Of a stretch of DNA of 13,865 bases, positions 7,618 to 13,865 are shown piece by piece (within the stretch, counting starts at the first letter, position 1; the number at the start of each line of letters is the position of its first letter). The stretch comes from an uncultured Oscillospiraceae bacterium. GTDB taxonomy: Bacteria > Bacillota > Clostridia > Oscillospirales > Ruminococcaceae. Location of the stretch: the NCBI GenBank assembly GCA_910587465.1, contig CAJUMS010000071.1, forward strand, positions 1 to 13,865. The letters are read 5' to 3'. The position numbers and the translations under genes are program-made. The notes below the pieces were generated by a model that was given only the letters and a program-made list of their open reading frames with translations, did no database searches and was not told the DNA's origin.

Positions 7618-7714
7618 TTACATTATATTACTGTTTTGGAAAAAAATCAATAGAATTTCGTCAATTTTTAAATTTAGTTTGACGTATTACAAAAGAAAGG
7701 ATAATTGGAAATTT

Positions 7715-8602
7715 ATGACAGTTCACAGAAAAAGTAACTGGTATGTGTATCTGCTGGCGTTTGGTATCACAGCTGCATTTGTCATAATGGCGATATTAGC
7801 GTTCAAATGGTATCTGTTCCCCGAAAATACCGAAGAGGTCGGCGCTAACAAGAATGGCGAGCTGACCGACGATTTTCACCCGACGGATGACTACAACTTC
7901 AATCTTATAACGATGCTTTCCGACGGCTCCGCCGACGCTCCCGAGCTTTTCATGCTGGTGTCGTACAGCGCTGTTGACAGCAGACTGATATTTGTGCCGT
8001 TACCGTCGGGAATAAGCGTGGGCCGTGACGAGAGAACGCTCCCGAATATTTACGCGGCACAGGGTGGAGCTGGTGTTGTCGCCGCTGTTGAGAACGCTGT
8101 CGGAGTGCGGTGCGATTGCTATATCAAAATGGACAGAACAAGTTTTTGCGATCTTGTTTCCTCTTTCGGCAATGTAGAGTACAGCGTTCGGAAAACGCTA
8201 ATTGTAAAGGACGGAACGGAAACCGAGACATTCAACGCGGGGTTAAGGCTTATCACGGGCGAGTCTATTTTCAGACTCATGATGATCGCGGACTTTGAAG
8301 AAGGAGAATCGTTCAGGTTCAACTGCGTCGGCGAGCTCATGTCAGAGCTTATCAATCAGAACTTCCGCGATGTTGACACTTCGCTCATGGACACATATTA
8401 TCAGATGATAACGGAAAATGCCGAGACCAATCTTACCGAGGTGCTGTACAGAAGCCGCAAGGCGGCGCTGCTTAATACTATTGAGTACGGCTCGAACCCC
8501 GGGGAATTCTACATTCCTTACGGAGAATACACCGACGACGGTGGGTTTAAGATATCGGAAAATTCTATCACATCTATCCGCCAGAGAGCGGGACTGGAAT
8601 AA
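7715..8602 (+). CDS. Membrane-anchored LytR-CpsA-Psr (LCP)-like protein, probably catalytically degenerate
   Basis: A 295-residue protein with a short cytoplasmic N-terminus, one membrane segment (about residues 11-31) and an extracellular domain. The core resembles LCP proteins, which transfer wall polymers to peptidoglycan: LPNIYAAQGGAGVVAAVENAVGV followed by CYIKMDRTSFCDLVSSFGNVEYSV matches the usual INHAYAYGG...AVETVEKLLGI...YYVxVDFxGF...LVDALGG block. The phosphate-binding motifs are not conserved: the usual SIPRDT is PLPSGI (95-100), and the YxRxR region reads RLMMIADFEEG. Lipid-phosphate transferase activity is therefore doubtful, and a regulatory or scaffolding role is possible. I chose 7715 because GGA (7707-7709) precedes it and the upstream ATG at 7607 has no ribosome site and lies almost at the promoter start. 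The next gene starts 19 bases downstream. Confidence 0.7.
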   Translation: MTVHRKSNWYVYLLAFGITAAFVIMAILAFKWYLFPENTEEVGANKNGELTDDFHPTDDYNFNLITMLSDGSADAPELFMLVSYSAVDSRLIFVPLPSGISVGRDERTLPNIYAAQGGAGVVAAVENAVGVRCDCYIKMDRTSFCDLVSSFGNVEYSVRKTLIVKDGTETETFNAGLRLITGESIFRLMMIADFEEGESFRFNCVGELMSELINQNFRDVDTSLMDTYYQMITENAETNLTEVLYRSRKAALLNTIEYGSNPGEFYIPYGEYTDDGGFKISENSITSIRQRAGLE

Positions 8603-8621
8603 ATCGTAAATGGAGGACAAT

Positions 8622-9239
8622 ATGGACGAGAGAATTCAAAGGGTAATGGATAATCTGATCAGAAACCGTATGAAGCCCTATTTCGCCGATCGCCGCACGG
8701 AGCTTTATCACATTATCGGCGACCTTGTGAAAAACGACAAGCTGATAACCTCGGGCGGCTCTATGACGTTAAAGGAGAGCGGCGTTATCGACTTTTTGAA
8801 GAACGAATTCGGAGATGCGTATCTTGACCGTTCTTCAGGCAAGACGCCTGAAGAGGTTGAGGAGATTCTGCGCAAGGCATTTGTTTCCGATACGTTTCTG
8901 GCAAGCTCCAACGCGATAACCGAGGATGGCGAGCTGTACAACGTTGACGGCAAGGGTAACCGCGTTTCGGCAATGATATACGGACCCAAGCAGGTAATTA
9001 TCGTCGCGGGCGTAAATAAGATCGTAAAGGACTTGTATGAGGCAAAGGAGCGTGTGGAAAAGCTCGCCGCGCCTAAGAACACCGTGCGCCTTAACTGTGA
9101 GACTCCGTGCGCGAAAACGGGCGAGTGTATGCACTGCCATAACTCTGCGCGTATATGCTGCTCGTTTGTAACGCTGGCACAGCAGCGCGTTCCCGACAGA
9201 ATTAAAGTAATTCTTGTTAATGAAGAATTTGGCTATTAA
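8622..9239 (+). CDS. LUD-domain protein (lactate-utilization-like) with C-terminal cysteine cluster
   Basis: A 205-residue protein of the LUD superfamily (LutC/YkgG relatives). The N-terminal helices are followed by the glycine-rich LITSGGSMTLKESGV (G45, G46, S47, T49), then SDTFLASSNAITEDGELYNVDGKGNRVSAMIYGPKQVIIVAG, a strongly family-typical block. The C-terminus carries a cysteine set: C159, C163, C169, C172, C179 and C180 in NCETPCAKTGECMHCHNSARICC, plausible as metal or Fe-S ligands. LutC proteins act with LutA and LutB in lactate oxidation, but neither partner is present here, so the role is unknown. The ATG at 8622 is preferred: GGAGG (8612-8616) stands five bases before it and overlaps the other possible ATG at 8610. 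The manA start lies 30 bases after its stop. Confidence 0.85.
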   Translation: MDERIQRVMDNLIRNRMKPYFADRRTELYHIIGDLVKNDKLITSGGSMTLKESGVIDFLKNEFGDAYLDRSSGKTPEEVEEILRKAFVSDTFLASSNAITEDGELYNVDGKGNRVSAMIYGPKQVIIVAGVNKIVKDLYEAKERVEKLAAPKNTVRLNCETPCAKTGECMHCHNSARICCSFVTLAQQRVPDRIKVILVNEEFGY

Positions 9240-9269
9240 GTAATTTTTACATAGAAAGGAAACTTACCA

Positions 9270-10235
9270 ATGAGCATTTTAAAGCTTATAGCGCCCTGCA
9301 AGGACTACCTCTGGGGCGGAAACCGTCTCCGTGAGGAGTACGGCAAGAAAATGAATTCGGACAAGATCGCCGAGAGCTGGGAGCTGTCCTGTCACAAAGA
9401 CGGGCAGAGTGTTATCGAGGGCGGCGAATTTGACGGAAAAACGCTGTCCGAGTACATTGACGCAAAGGGAAAGAGCGTTCTCGGAACGAATTGTGAGCGC
9501 TTTGAGTACTTCCCGATACTTATCAAGCTGATAGACGCAAAGGATAACCTTTCCGTACAGGTACACCCGTCCAACGAGTACGCACTCAGGGTTGAGGGCG
9601 AGTACGGCAAGACCGAGATGTGGTATATTGTCGACTGCAACGAGGGGGCGGAGCTGCTTTACGGTTTCAAGCACGAGATAGGTGAGGAGGAATTCGCCGA
9701 TCGCATTAAAAACAACACGTTACTAGAGGTTACAAACAACGTTCCCGTACACAAGGGTGATGTGTTCTTTATCGAGAGCGGCACGCTCCACGCGATAGGC
9801 AAGGGTATCCTTATCGCCGAGATACAGCAGAATTCCAACACCACATATCGTATCTATGATTACGGCAGAGTAGGCGCCGACGGGAAGCCCCGTCAGCTTC
9901 ATATTGATAAGGCGGTCGAGGTTACGGACAGAATTCCGCCGAAATACCCAACGACCGCACAGGGCGCTCCCGAAAATGTAGCGGGCGGCGTAAAAACACT
10001 GCTGCGCTCCTGCGAGTACTTCAATGTGAACAAACTTGAGATCGACGGCGCGATGAAGCTAAACGCGGACGATAAGTCGTTCAAATCGCTGCTGTTCCTC
10101 GACGGAAAGGCGGAGATCGTTTCCGCGGACGGCAAGGCAGCGGCGGTCAAGGGCGACAGCTTTTTTGTTCCCGCAGGCAGCGGTGAATTCACGATAACGG
10201 GCAAATGCGAGGTAATTCTTTCGGATATTATTTAA
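9270..10235 (+). CDS. manA: Mannose-6-phosphate isomerase, class I
   Basis: A 321-residue cupin-type zinc enzyme interconverting mannose 6-phosphate and fructose 6-phosphate in the cytoplasm. The short Firmicutes form (about 315-325) is matched. KDYLWGGNRLREEYGK opens the protein; zinc ligands are visible as Q97 and H99 in LSVQVHPS, E116 in KTEMWYI and H174 in SGTLHAIG. The EIQQNSNTTYRIYDYGR block includes the conserved arginine. The start has AAAGGA (9255-9260) nine bases upstream. It lies directly before the ROK glucokinase gene (21 bases apart), so the pair could channel mannose and glucose into glycolysis or supply mannose 6-phosphate for glycan synthesis. Nothing abnormal is seen in the sequence. 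Confidence 0.95.
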   Translation: MSILKLIAPCKDYLWGGNRLREEYGKKMNSDKIAESWELSCHKDGQSVIEGGEFDGKTLSEYIDAKGKSVLGTNCERFEYFPILIKLIDAKDNLSVQVHPSNEYALRVEGEYGKTEMWYIVDCNEGAELLYGFKHEIGEEEFADRIKNNTLLEVTNNVPVHKGDVFFIESGTLHAIGKGILIAEIQQNSNTTYRIYDYGRVGADGKPRQLHIDKAVEVTDRIPPKYPTTAQGAPENVAGGVKTLLRSCEYFNVNKLEIDGAMKLNADDKSFKSLLFLDGKAEIVSADGKAAAVKGDSFFVPAGSGEFTITGKCEVILSDII

Positions 10236-10256
10236 TTTTTATCGGGAGGTGTCTGT

Positions 10257-11225
10257 ATGGCTTACTACATAGGCGTAGACGTTGGCGGCACGAACATTGC
10301 CTGCGGCGTTGTTGACGATAATTGCAGCATTATAGCGCGCTCCAAGGTCAAAACAAATCCGCGCGGAAAGGAGGGCGGTCTTGCGACTTACGAGGAAATT
10401 CTCGGGGAGATCAAGAACGCGGTCCGCGCTACTTGCGAGGAAGCGGGAATATCGCCCTCGCAGGCACATTCGATAGGGATAGGCTGTCCGGGAACTTGTA
10501 ACAGCGCAAGCGGCGTTGTGGAATATTCCAATAATCTCGGATTGCTGAACGTGCCGTTACGTGACGACGTTCAAAAGGAATTCGGCATAAGCGTTTATCT
10601 CGAAAACGATGCTAACGCTGCGGCATTCGGCGAGTTTGTCGCGGGTGCGGCAAAGGGCAGCAACAGCGCTGTTGTTATCACGCTTGGAACGGGCGTTGGC
10701 TCCGGCATCGTTATCAACGGCAGGATATACCGCGGCGCGAATTTTGCGGGCGGAGAGCTTGGACACACGGTCATCGTTATGGACGGTCTGCCATGCACTT
10801 GCGGACGAAAGGGCTGCTTTGAGGCGTATTCGTCGGCTACGGGATTGGTTCGTATGACTGCTCAGGCATCGGAGTTTAATCCCGACTCGATATTGACGCA
10901 TATGATAAGACAGGACGGCAAGGTCAGCGCGCGCACCGCATACAATGCCATGAAACAGGGCGATCCGGTGGGCAAGGCTGTTACCGAGCAGTACATAAAG
11001 TACCTGTCGTGCGGTATTGCGAACGCGATAAACATATTCCAACCCGATATCCTGTGTATCGGCGGAGGAGTGTGCAACGAGGGTGATACGCTGCTTGTTC
11101 CGCTGAGAGCGGCTGTCGCGGAGCAGATATACTCCAAAAATTCCGCGAAGAACACGGAAATAGTAATATGCAGCCTCGGCAACGACGCCGGAATTATCGG
11201 CGCGGCTATGCTGTTTAAAGGTTAA
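10257..11225 (+). CDS. glcK: ROK-family glucokinase
   Basis: A 322-residue sugar kinase of the ROK family, phosphorylating glucose with ATP in the cytoplasm. IGVDVGGTNIACGVVDD is the phosphate-binding loop, GIGCPGTCNSASGVV the second family block, and ENDANAAAFGE carries the catalytic base D118. VITLGTGVGSGIVINGRIYRG and GGELGHT (E167, H170) complete the sugar site. The ROK zinc motif CTCGRKGCFE supplies C180, C182 and C187 next to H170. These features separate it from ROK repressors, since no N-terminal helix-turn-helix is present. A strong GGGAGGT (10244-10250) lies six bases before the ATG. Substrate choice (glucose versus fructose or N-acetylmannosamine) cannot be settled by eye, although length and motifs favour glucokinase. 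It follows manA by 21 bases. Confidence 0.9.
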   Translation: MAYYIGVDVGGTNIACGVVDDNCSIIARSKVKTNPRGKEGGLATYEEILGEIKNAVRATCEEAGISPSQAHSIGIGCPGTCNSASGVVEYSNNLGLLNVPLRDDVQKEFGISVYLENDANAAAFGEFVAGAAKGSNSAVVITLGTGVGSGIVINGRIYRGANFAGGELGHTVIVMDGLPCTCGRKGCFEAYSSATGLVRMTAQASEFNPDSILTHMIRQDGKVSARTAYNAMKQGDPVGKAVTEQYIKYLSCGIANAINIFQPDILCIGGGVCNEGDTLLVPLRAAVAEQIYSKNSAKNTEIVICSLGNDAGIIGAAMLFKG

Positions 11226-11250
11226 AAAACAAAAAAGAAGGTACAAAGAA

Positions 11251-12906
11251 ATGAGATCCGATTTGATTAAAGCGGGCGTTGAAAAAACACCCCACAGAGC
11301 AGTATTAAAGTCGCTGGGCATTACGGACAGCGAGATGAACCGCCCGTTTATCGCGGTGGTATGTGCGGCGAGTGATTACGTTCCGGGACATCAGCACCTC
11401 CACGAGATATCCAAGTACGTCAAGGACGGTATCAGAAACGCGGGCGGTGTGCCGTTCGAGTTTTTCACTATTGGCGTATGCGACGGTCTGGCAATGAACC
11501 ACAAGGGTATGCGCTACTCTCTGGCGAGCCGAGAGCTAATCGCGGACAGTATTGAGGTAATGTTGACCGCGCATCCGCTGGACGGTGTTGTGTTTATCCC
11601 GAACTGCGACAAGATAGTTCCCGGAATGGTGATGGCGGCGGCAAGAATGAACCTGCCCGCTATCTTCGTGAGCGGCGGTCCTATGAATCCCGGCTGCGTT
11701 CAGGGCAAGCGCGTGGGTTATTCCGAGATATACGAGGCTATTGGTCAGTACACCAACGGCGAGATAGGCGACGATGTCATCAAGGATTACGAGAACAACG
11801 CCTGTCCGACCTGCGGCTCGTGCTCGGGAATGTACACCGCGAACTCCATGAACTGCCTTACCGAGGCTATCGGTCTGGCGCTGCCGACCGCGGGTACGGA
11901 GCCTGCCGTAAACTCGGCGCGGCGCCGTCTCGCAAAGGAGAGCGGAGAGCGTGTTGTTGAACTTGTAAAGCAGAATATACGCCCGTCCGATATCCTCACC
12001 AAGAAGAATATGGAGAATGCTCTCGCGACCGATATGGCTATCGGCGCGTCTTCAAATACCGTTCTGCACCTGTTGGCTATCGCTCACGAGGCTAAGGTCG
12101 ACATTAAGCTCGAGGATATCGACAATATGAGCCGCAAGACCCCGCAGCTTGCCAAGCTTAACCCCGCAAGCAGCGTGTTTATCACCGACTTGAACGCTGT
12201 CGGAGGTATTCAGACCGTTATCAGAGAGCTTTCAAAGGGCGGACATATCAATGAGGACGTTCTGACCGTTTCGGGAACGCAAAAGGAGCGTATCGCGGCG
12301 GCTCGCGACGCTGACGGCGAGATAGTACATACTGTAGCTTCGCCTATCAGAAAGGACGGCGGTATCGCGATACTCAGCGGAAATCTTGCGCTTAACGGCT
12401 CGGTTGTAAAGCAGGGCGCGGTAAAGCCGGAGATGATGGACTTCACGGGAACTGCGCACGTATTCGACGGCGAGCAGGACGCCTGCGATGCTATTCTCGG
12501 CGGCAAGATACAGGCGGGTGACGTTGTGGTTATCCGCTATGAAGGACCTAAGGGCGGTCCCGGAATGCCCGAAATGCTTGCTCCCACGGCGGCTATCGTC
12601 GGCAAGGGTCTTGACGGCTCGGTAGCGCTTATCACAGACGGACGCTTCAGCGGCGCTTCGAGAGGCGCGGCGATAGGTCACGTTTCTCCCGAGGCTGCGG
12701 AGGGCGGTCTTATCGCGTTCGTCGAGGACGGCGACAAGATACACATTGATATTCCCAACCGCAAGGTGGAGCTGCTCGTTGACGACGCGGTGGTCGAGGA
12801 GCGCAGAAAGAAGGGCATCAAAGCGCCGCGTGAGTTTGAGGGCTATCTCAAGCGTTACGCTAAGCTGGTAACGTCCTCCAATACGGGCGCGGTTTTCGAA
12901 GATTAA
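11251..12906 (+). CDS. ilvD: Dihydroxy-acid dehydratase
   Basis: A 551-residue Fe-S enzyme converting dihydroxy-isovalerate and dihydroxy-methylvalerate to the keto acids in valine, leucine and isoleucine synthesis. Family blocks are clear: MRYSLASRELIADS, PNCDKIVPGMVMAAARMN with Fe-S ligand C119, and ACPTCGSCSGMYTANSMN with C185, C188 and C191. YEGPKGGPGMPEM and TDGRFSGASRGAAIGHVSPEA, the catalytic C-terminal motifs, are also intact. Length is typical (550-570). GAAGG (11237-11241) precedes the ATG by nine bases. It is the last of five closely spaced genes; no other ilv or leu gene is in the window. No clear terminator follows the stop, and accessory DNA begins just downstream. Confidence 0.97.
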   Translation: MRSDLIKAGVEKTPHRAVLKSLGITDSEMNRPFIAVVCAASDYVPGHQHLHEISKYVKDGIRNAGGVPFEFFTIGVCDGLAMNHKGMRYSLASRELIADSIEVMLTAHPLDGVVFIPNCDKIVPGMVMAAARMNLPAIFVSGGPMNPGCVQGKRVGYSEIYEAIGQYTNGEIGDDVIKDYENNACPTCGSCSGMYTANSMNCLTEAIGLALPTAGTEPAVNSARRRLAKESGERVVELVKQNIRPSDILTKKNMENALATDMAIGASSNTVLHLLAIAHEAKVDIKLEDIDNMSRKTPQLAKLNPASSVFITDLNAVGGIQTVIRELSKGGHINEDVLTVSGTQKERIAAARDADGEIVHTVASPIRKDGGIAILSGNLALNGSVVKQGAVKPEMMDFTGTAHVFDGEQDACDAILGGKIQAGDVVVIRYEGPKGGPGMPEMLAPTAAIVGKGLDGSVALITDGRFSGASRGAAIGHVSPEAAEGGLIAFVEDGDKIHIDIPNRKVELLVDDAVVEERRKKGIKAPREFEGYLKRYAKLVTSSNTGAVFED

Positions 12907-12910
12907 CATC

Positions 12911-13000
12911 ATGGGCGCGGGTTTTTTGATAAGTTTTGGTGTCGCGGTGGGGATATATGTCGCAGATTATCATTTGTGTCGACGAAAATATCTGAAATAA
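12911..13000 (+). CDS. Possible small membrane peptide (29 residues), hypothetical
   Basis: An ATG four bases after the ilvD stop opens a 29-residue frame: MGAGFLISFGVAVGIYVADY, then HLCRRKYLK. It has one hydrophobic stretch of about 17 residues followed by a basic tail, like small single-span membrane proteins often seen in integrative elements. There is no convincing ribosome site (only GAAGA near 12899), so translation might depend on coupling to ilvD. The same frame stays open after two stops (12998 and 13010), so it may instead be the broken front of the following open frame. Confidence 0.3.
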   Translation: MGAGFLISFGVAVGIYVADYHLCRRKYLK

Positions 13001-13012
13001 CTCAAGGCTTAA

Positions 13013-13366
13013 AAGCGCGAGCGCCTGAACTGCATTGAATACAACAAGACGCATCTCCCGTCCAAGGAGATTCCGCCGCTTTCGCCGGATATTGCAGCGG
13101 CGGAGGAGTTTATTGTAAAAACCCGTCTGAGGCTGTACGTTATTGACGGAAAGCGCTGTTATCGTGAGAGCGAGGTGCTCAAACGAATACCAAACGATTA
13201 CGGTGAGGATACATTTAAATTTGTTGAGCTTATTGCAAAAGATGTTTGGTGGTTCAATTCTCACCCAACAGGTGAGATGCTATCGGAGCGGAGCATTATT
13301 TTAGAAGATTATTTGTGCGAAAAATACCGCATTTCCGATAAATGTATTGGACAAATAAGCTCTTGA
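13013..13366 (+). pseudogene. Open frame without an ordinary start, probable gene remnant
   Basis: A frame of 117 residues is open from just after a TAA (13010-13012) to TGA at 13364. It contains no ATG near its beginning; the plausible starts are CTG at 13025 or GTG at 13175, neither with a good ribosome site. Readable parts are RLNCIEYNKTHLPSKEIPPL, AAAEEFIVKTRLRLYVIDGK and DVWWFNSHPTGEMLSERSII, which have protein-like composition but no family I recognise. Base composition changes inside it: GC-rich up to about 13190, more AT-rich afterwards. That fits a decayed or joined fragment at the edge of an inserted element. A real gene with an alternative start cannot be excluded. Confidence 0.45.
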
Positions 13367-13400
13367 TTTTGCAGAGACAATATTTTTTAAAAACGCGGAG

Positions 13401-13423
13401 CGCTTAGCGTGGTATCGCTAACG
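13401..13423 (-). terminator. Hairpin downstream of the recombinase gene (distal)
   Basis: CG plus TTAGCG (13401-13409, with one bulged base) pairs with CGCTAACG (13416-13423) around a 6-base loop. Read on the minus strand, a T-run (TTTTT, plus-strand A-run at 13389-13393) follows after GCGCTCCGCG. It may terminate the recombinase transcript, or be part of an element end. Confidence 0.4.
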
Positions 13424-13444
13424 AAGAATTGGTTTTATGTACCA

Positions 13445-13467
13445 CCCGCAAGGAAATACCTTGCGGG
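13445..13467. terminator. Strong hairpin next to the recombinase stop codon (proximal)
   Basis: A perfect 9-bp inverted repeat CCCGCAAGG (13445-13453) and CCTTGCGGG (13459-13467) has a 5-base loop, 10 bases beyond the minus-strand stop codon. Neither side has an adjacent T-tract, so it may be a stabilising 3' stem or a recombination-site feature rather than a true terminator. Confidence 0.45.
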
Positions 13468-13477
13468 ATTGGTGCTG

Positions 13478-13865
13478 TTATGCGGATTTCCCGATTTCCG
13501 CCGCTATGAACGCCTCATCGCATTCAAATGTGTAGCGGATAATAATCGTATTCCCGCAGGTTCGTGAATACTTTTCGGGCTTCTCGAACACTTCAATCCT
13601 GCGAATGAACACCCGCAGCAGCTCGGCAGTAAGTTCGGGCATCTCGATATACTCCTTAGCACGTTCAACAAATTCTGTGATGTACTTGTCTTGAAGGGCG
13701 AGTTCGGTGATCCGTTTTTCAAGCGCGGTCAGTTTATTGCGGAGTTCCCGTTGTTCGGCTTCGTAACTCGCCGCAAGACTGTCATAGCGTTCCGGAGTGA
13801 TTCTTCCGATCACCCTGTCCTCATATAGACAGCGGATCGTATTGTCGATCTGAACAATCCGGATT
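13478..13865 (-). CDS. Large serine recombinase, C-terminal fragment running off the window
   Basis: The minus-strand frame is open from the right edge to TAA at 13478 (128 residues visible; the N-terminus lies beyond the window). The visible part begins IRIVQIDNTIRCLYEDRVIG and continues RITPERYDSLAASYEAEQRE, then a heptad-rich LRNKLTALEKRITEL coiled-coil stretch. Next comes ELTAELLRVFIRRIEVFEKPEK, and finally a short beta ending. This order (LYEDxVxGxIxxERYD, coiled coil, LTxELLRxFIxxIxVxEK) is typical of the C-terminal, DUF4368-like region of large serine recombinases of clostridial conjugative and mobilisable transposons such as the TnpX/Tn4451 group. The catalytic serine domain should lie upstream, outside the window. 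It marks the probable end of an integrated element. The internal GTG at 13811-13813 is not a start. Confidence 0.85.
   Translation of the reverse strand, partial: IRIVQIDNTIRCLYEDRVIGRITPERYDSLAASYEAEQRELRNKLTALEKRITELALQDKYITEFVERAKEYIEMPELTAELLRVFIRRIEVFEKPEKYSRTCGNTIIIRYTFECDEAFIAAEIGKSA

Noticed and set aside
7679..7707. A second promoter with TTGACG as -35 in the LCP-like leader
   Set aside because: The hexamer at the right spacing is TAATTG, a poor -10; the promoter at 7559-7587 is much better.
7607..7714. N-terminal extension of the LCP-like protein from ATG 7607
   Set aside because: It would start only about 12 bases after the probable transcription start, without a ribosome site, and adds 36 residues unlike the family ahead of the expected short cytoplasmic tail.
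10557..11321. A 254-codon minus-strand frame across the glucokinase and the ilvD start
   Set aside because: It is antisense to two well-supported genes and has no domain or ribosome site.

Overview
The window looks like the chromosome of an anaerobic, Gram-positive Clostridia member, most likely from the Oscillospiraceae/Ruminococcaceae group. The grounds are a canonical SpoVT regulator, Firmicutes-type promoters and purine-rich ribosome binding sites, a lipoprotein with a serine/threonine-rich wall-spanning linker, and a peptidoglycan amidase with clostridial accessory domains. The assignment is inferred from protein resemblance; no rRNA or other marker gene is present.

Left part (1-6387), cell envelope. 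The window opens inside a secreted papain-like amidase/peptidase (Amidase_6/NlpC-P60 type) with a C-terminal Ig-like domain, closed by a strong hairpin. Next comes spoVT alone, with its own candidate sigma-G promoter and a hairpin behind it. A near-consensus sigma-A promoter (1663-1691) then drives two tandem genes: a GHL10-type lipoprotein (family of the denuded-glycan hydrolase DigH) and a 986-residue secreted protein. The second protein carries a divergent GHL10-like domain, which has lost the catalytic-looking residues, fused through beta-rich domains to an intact zinc-dependent N-acetylmuramoyl-L-alanine amidase. Together they look like a peptidoglycan-remodelling cassette.

Middle (6361-7715). 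Alanine racemase (alr) lies on the minus strand, convergent with the amidase across a shared two-way hairpin and divergent from the next gene group.

Right-centre (7559-12906). A good sigma-A promoter with an extended -10 precedes five closely packed plus-strand genes with gaps of about 20-30 bases: a membrane-anchored, degenerate LytR-CpsA-Psr protein, a LUD-domain (lactate-utilization-like) protein with a cysteine cluster, mannose-6-phosphate isomerase (manA), a ROK-family glucokinase and dihydroxy-acid dehydratase (ilvD). They could be one transcript linking hexose-phosphate metabolism, branched-chain amino acid synthesis and an envelope protein.

Right edge (12907-13865). This is an accessory junction. 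It holds a possible 29-residue membrane peptide, an open frame with no ordinary start codon (probably a gene remnant), two hairpins, and on the minus strand the C-terminal end of a large serine recombinase that runs off the window. This is probably the end of an integrative element inserted downstream of ilvD. I saw no tRNA, rRNA, CRISPR array or riboswitch. The most unusual features are the active-site-dead GHL10 domain fused to an amidase beside its intact paralogue, and the degenerate LCP protein.
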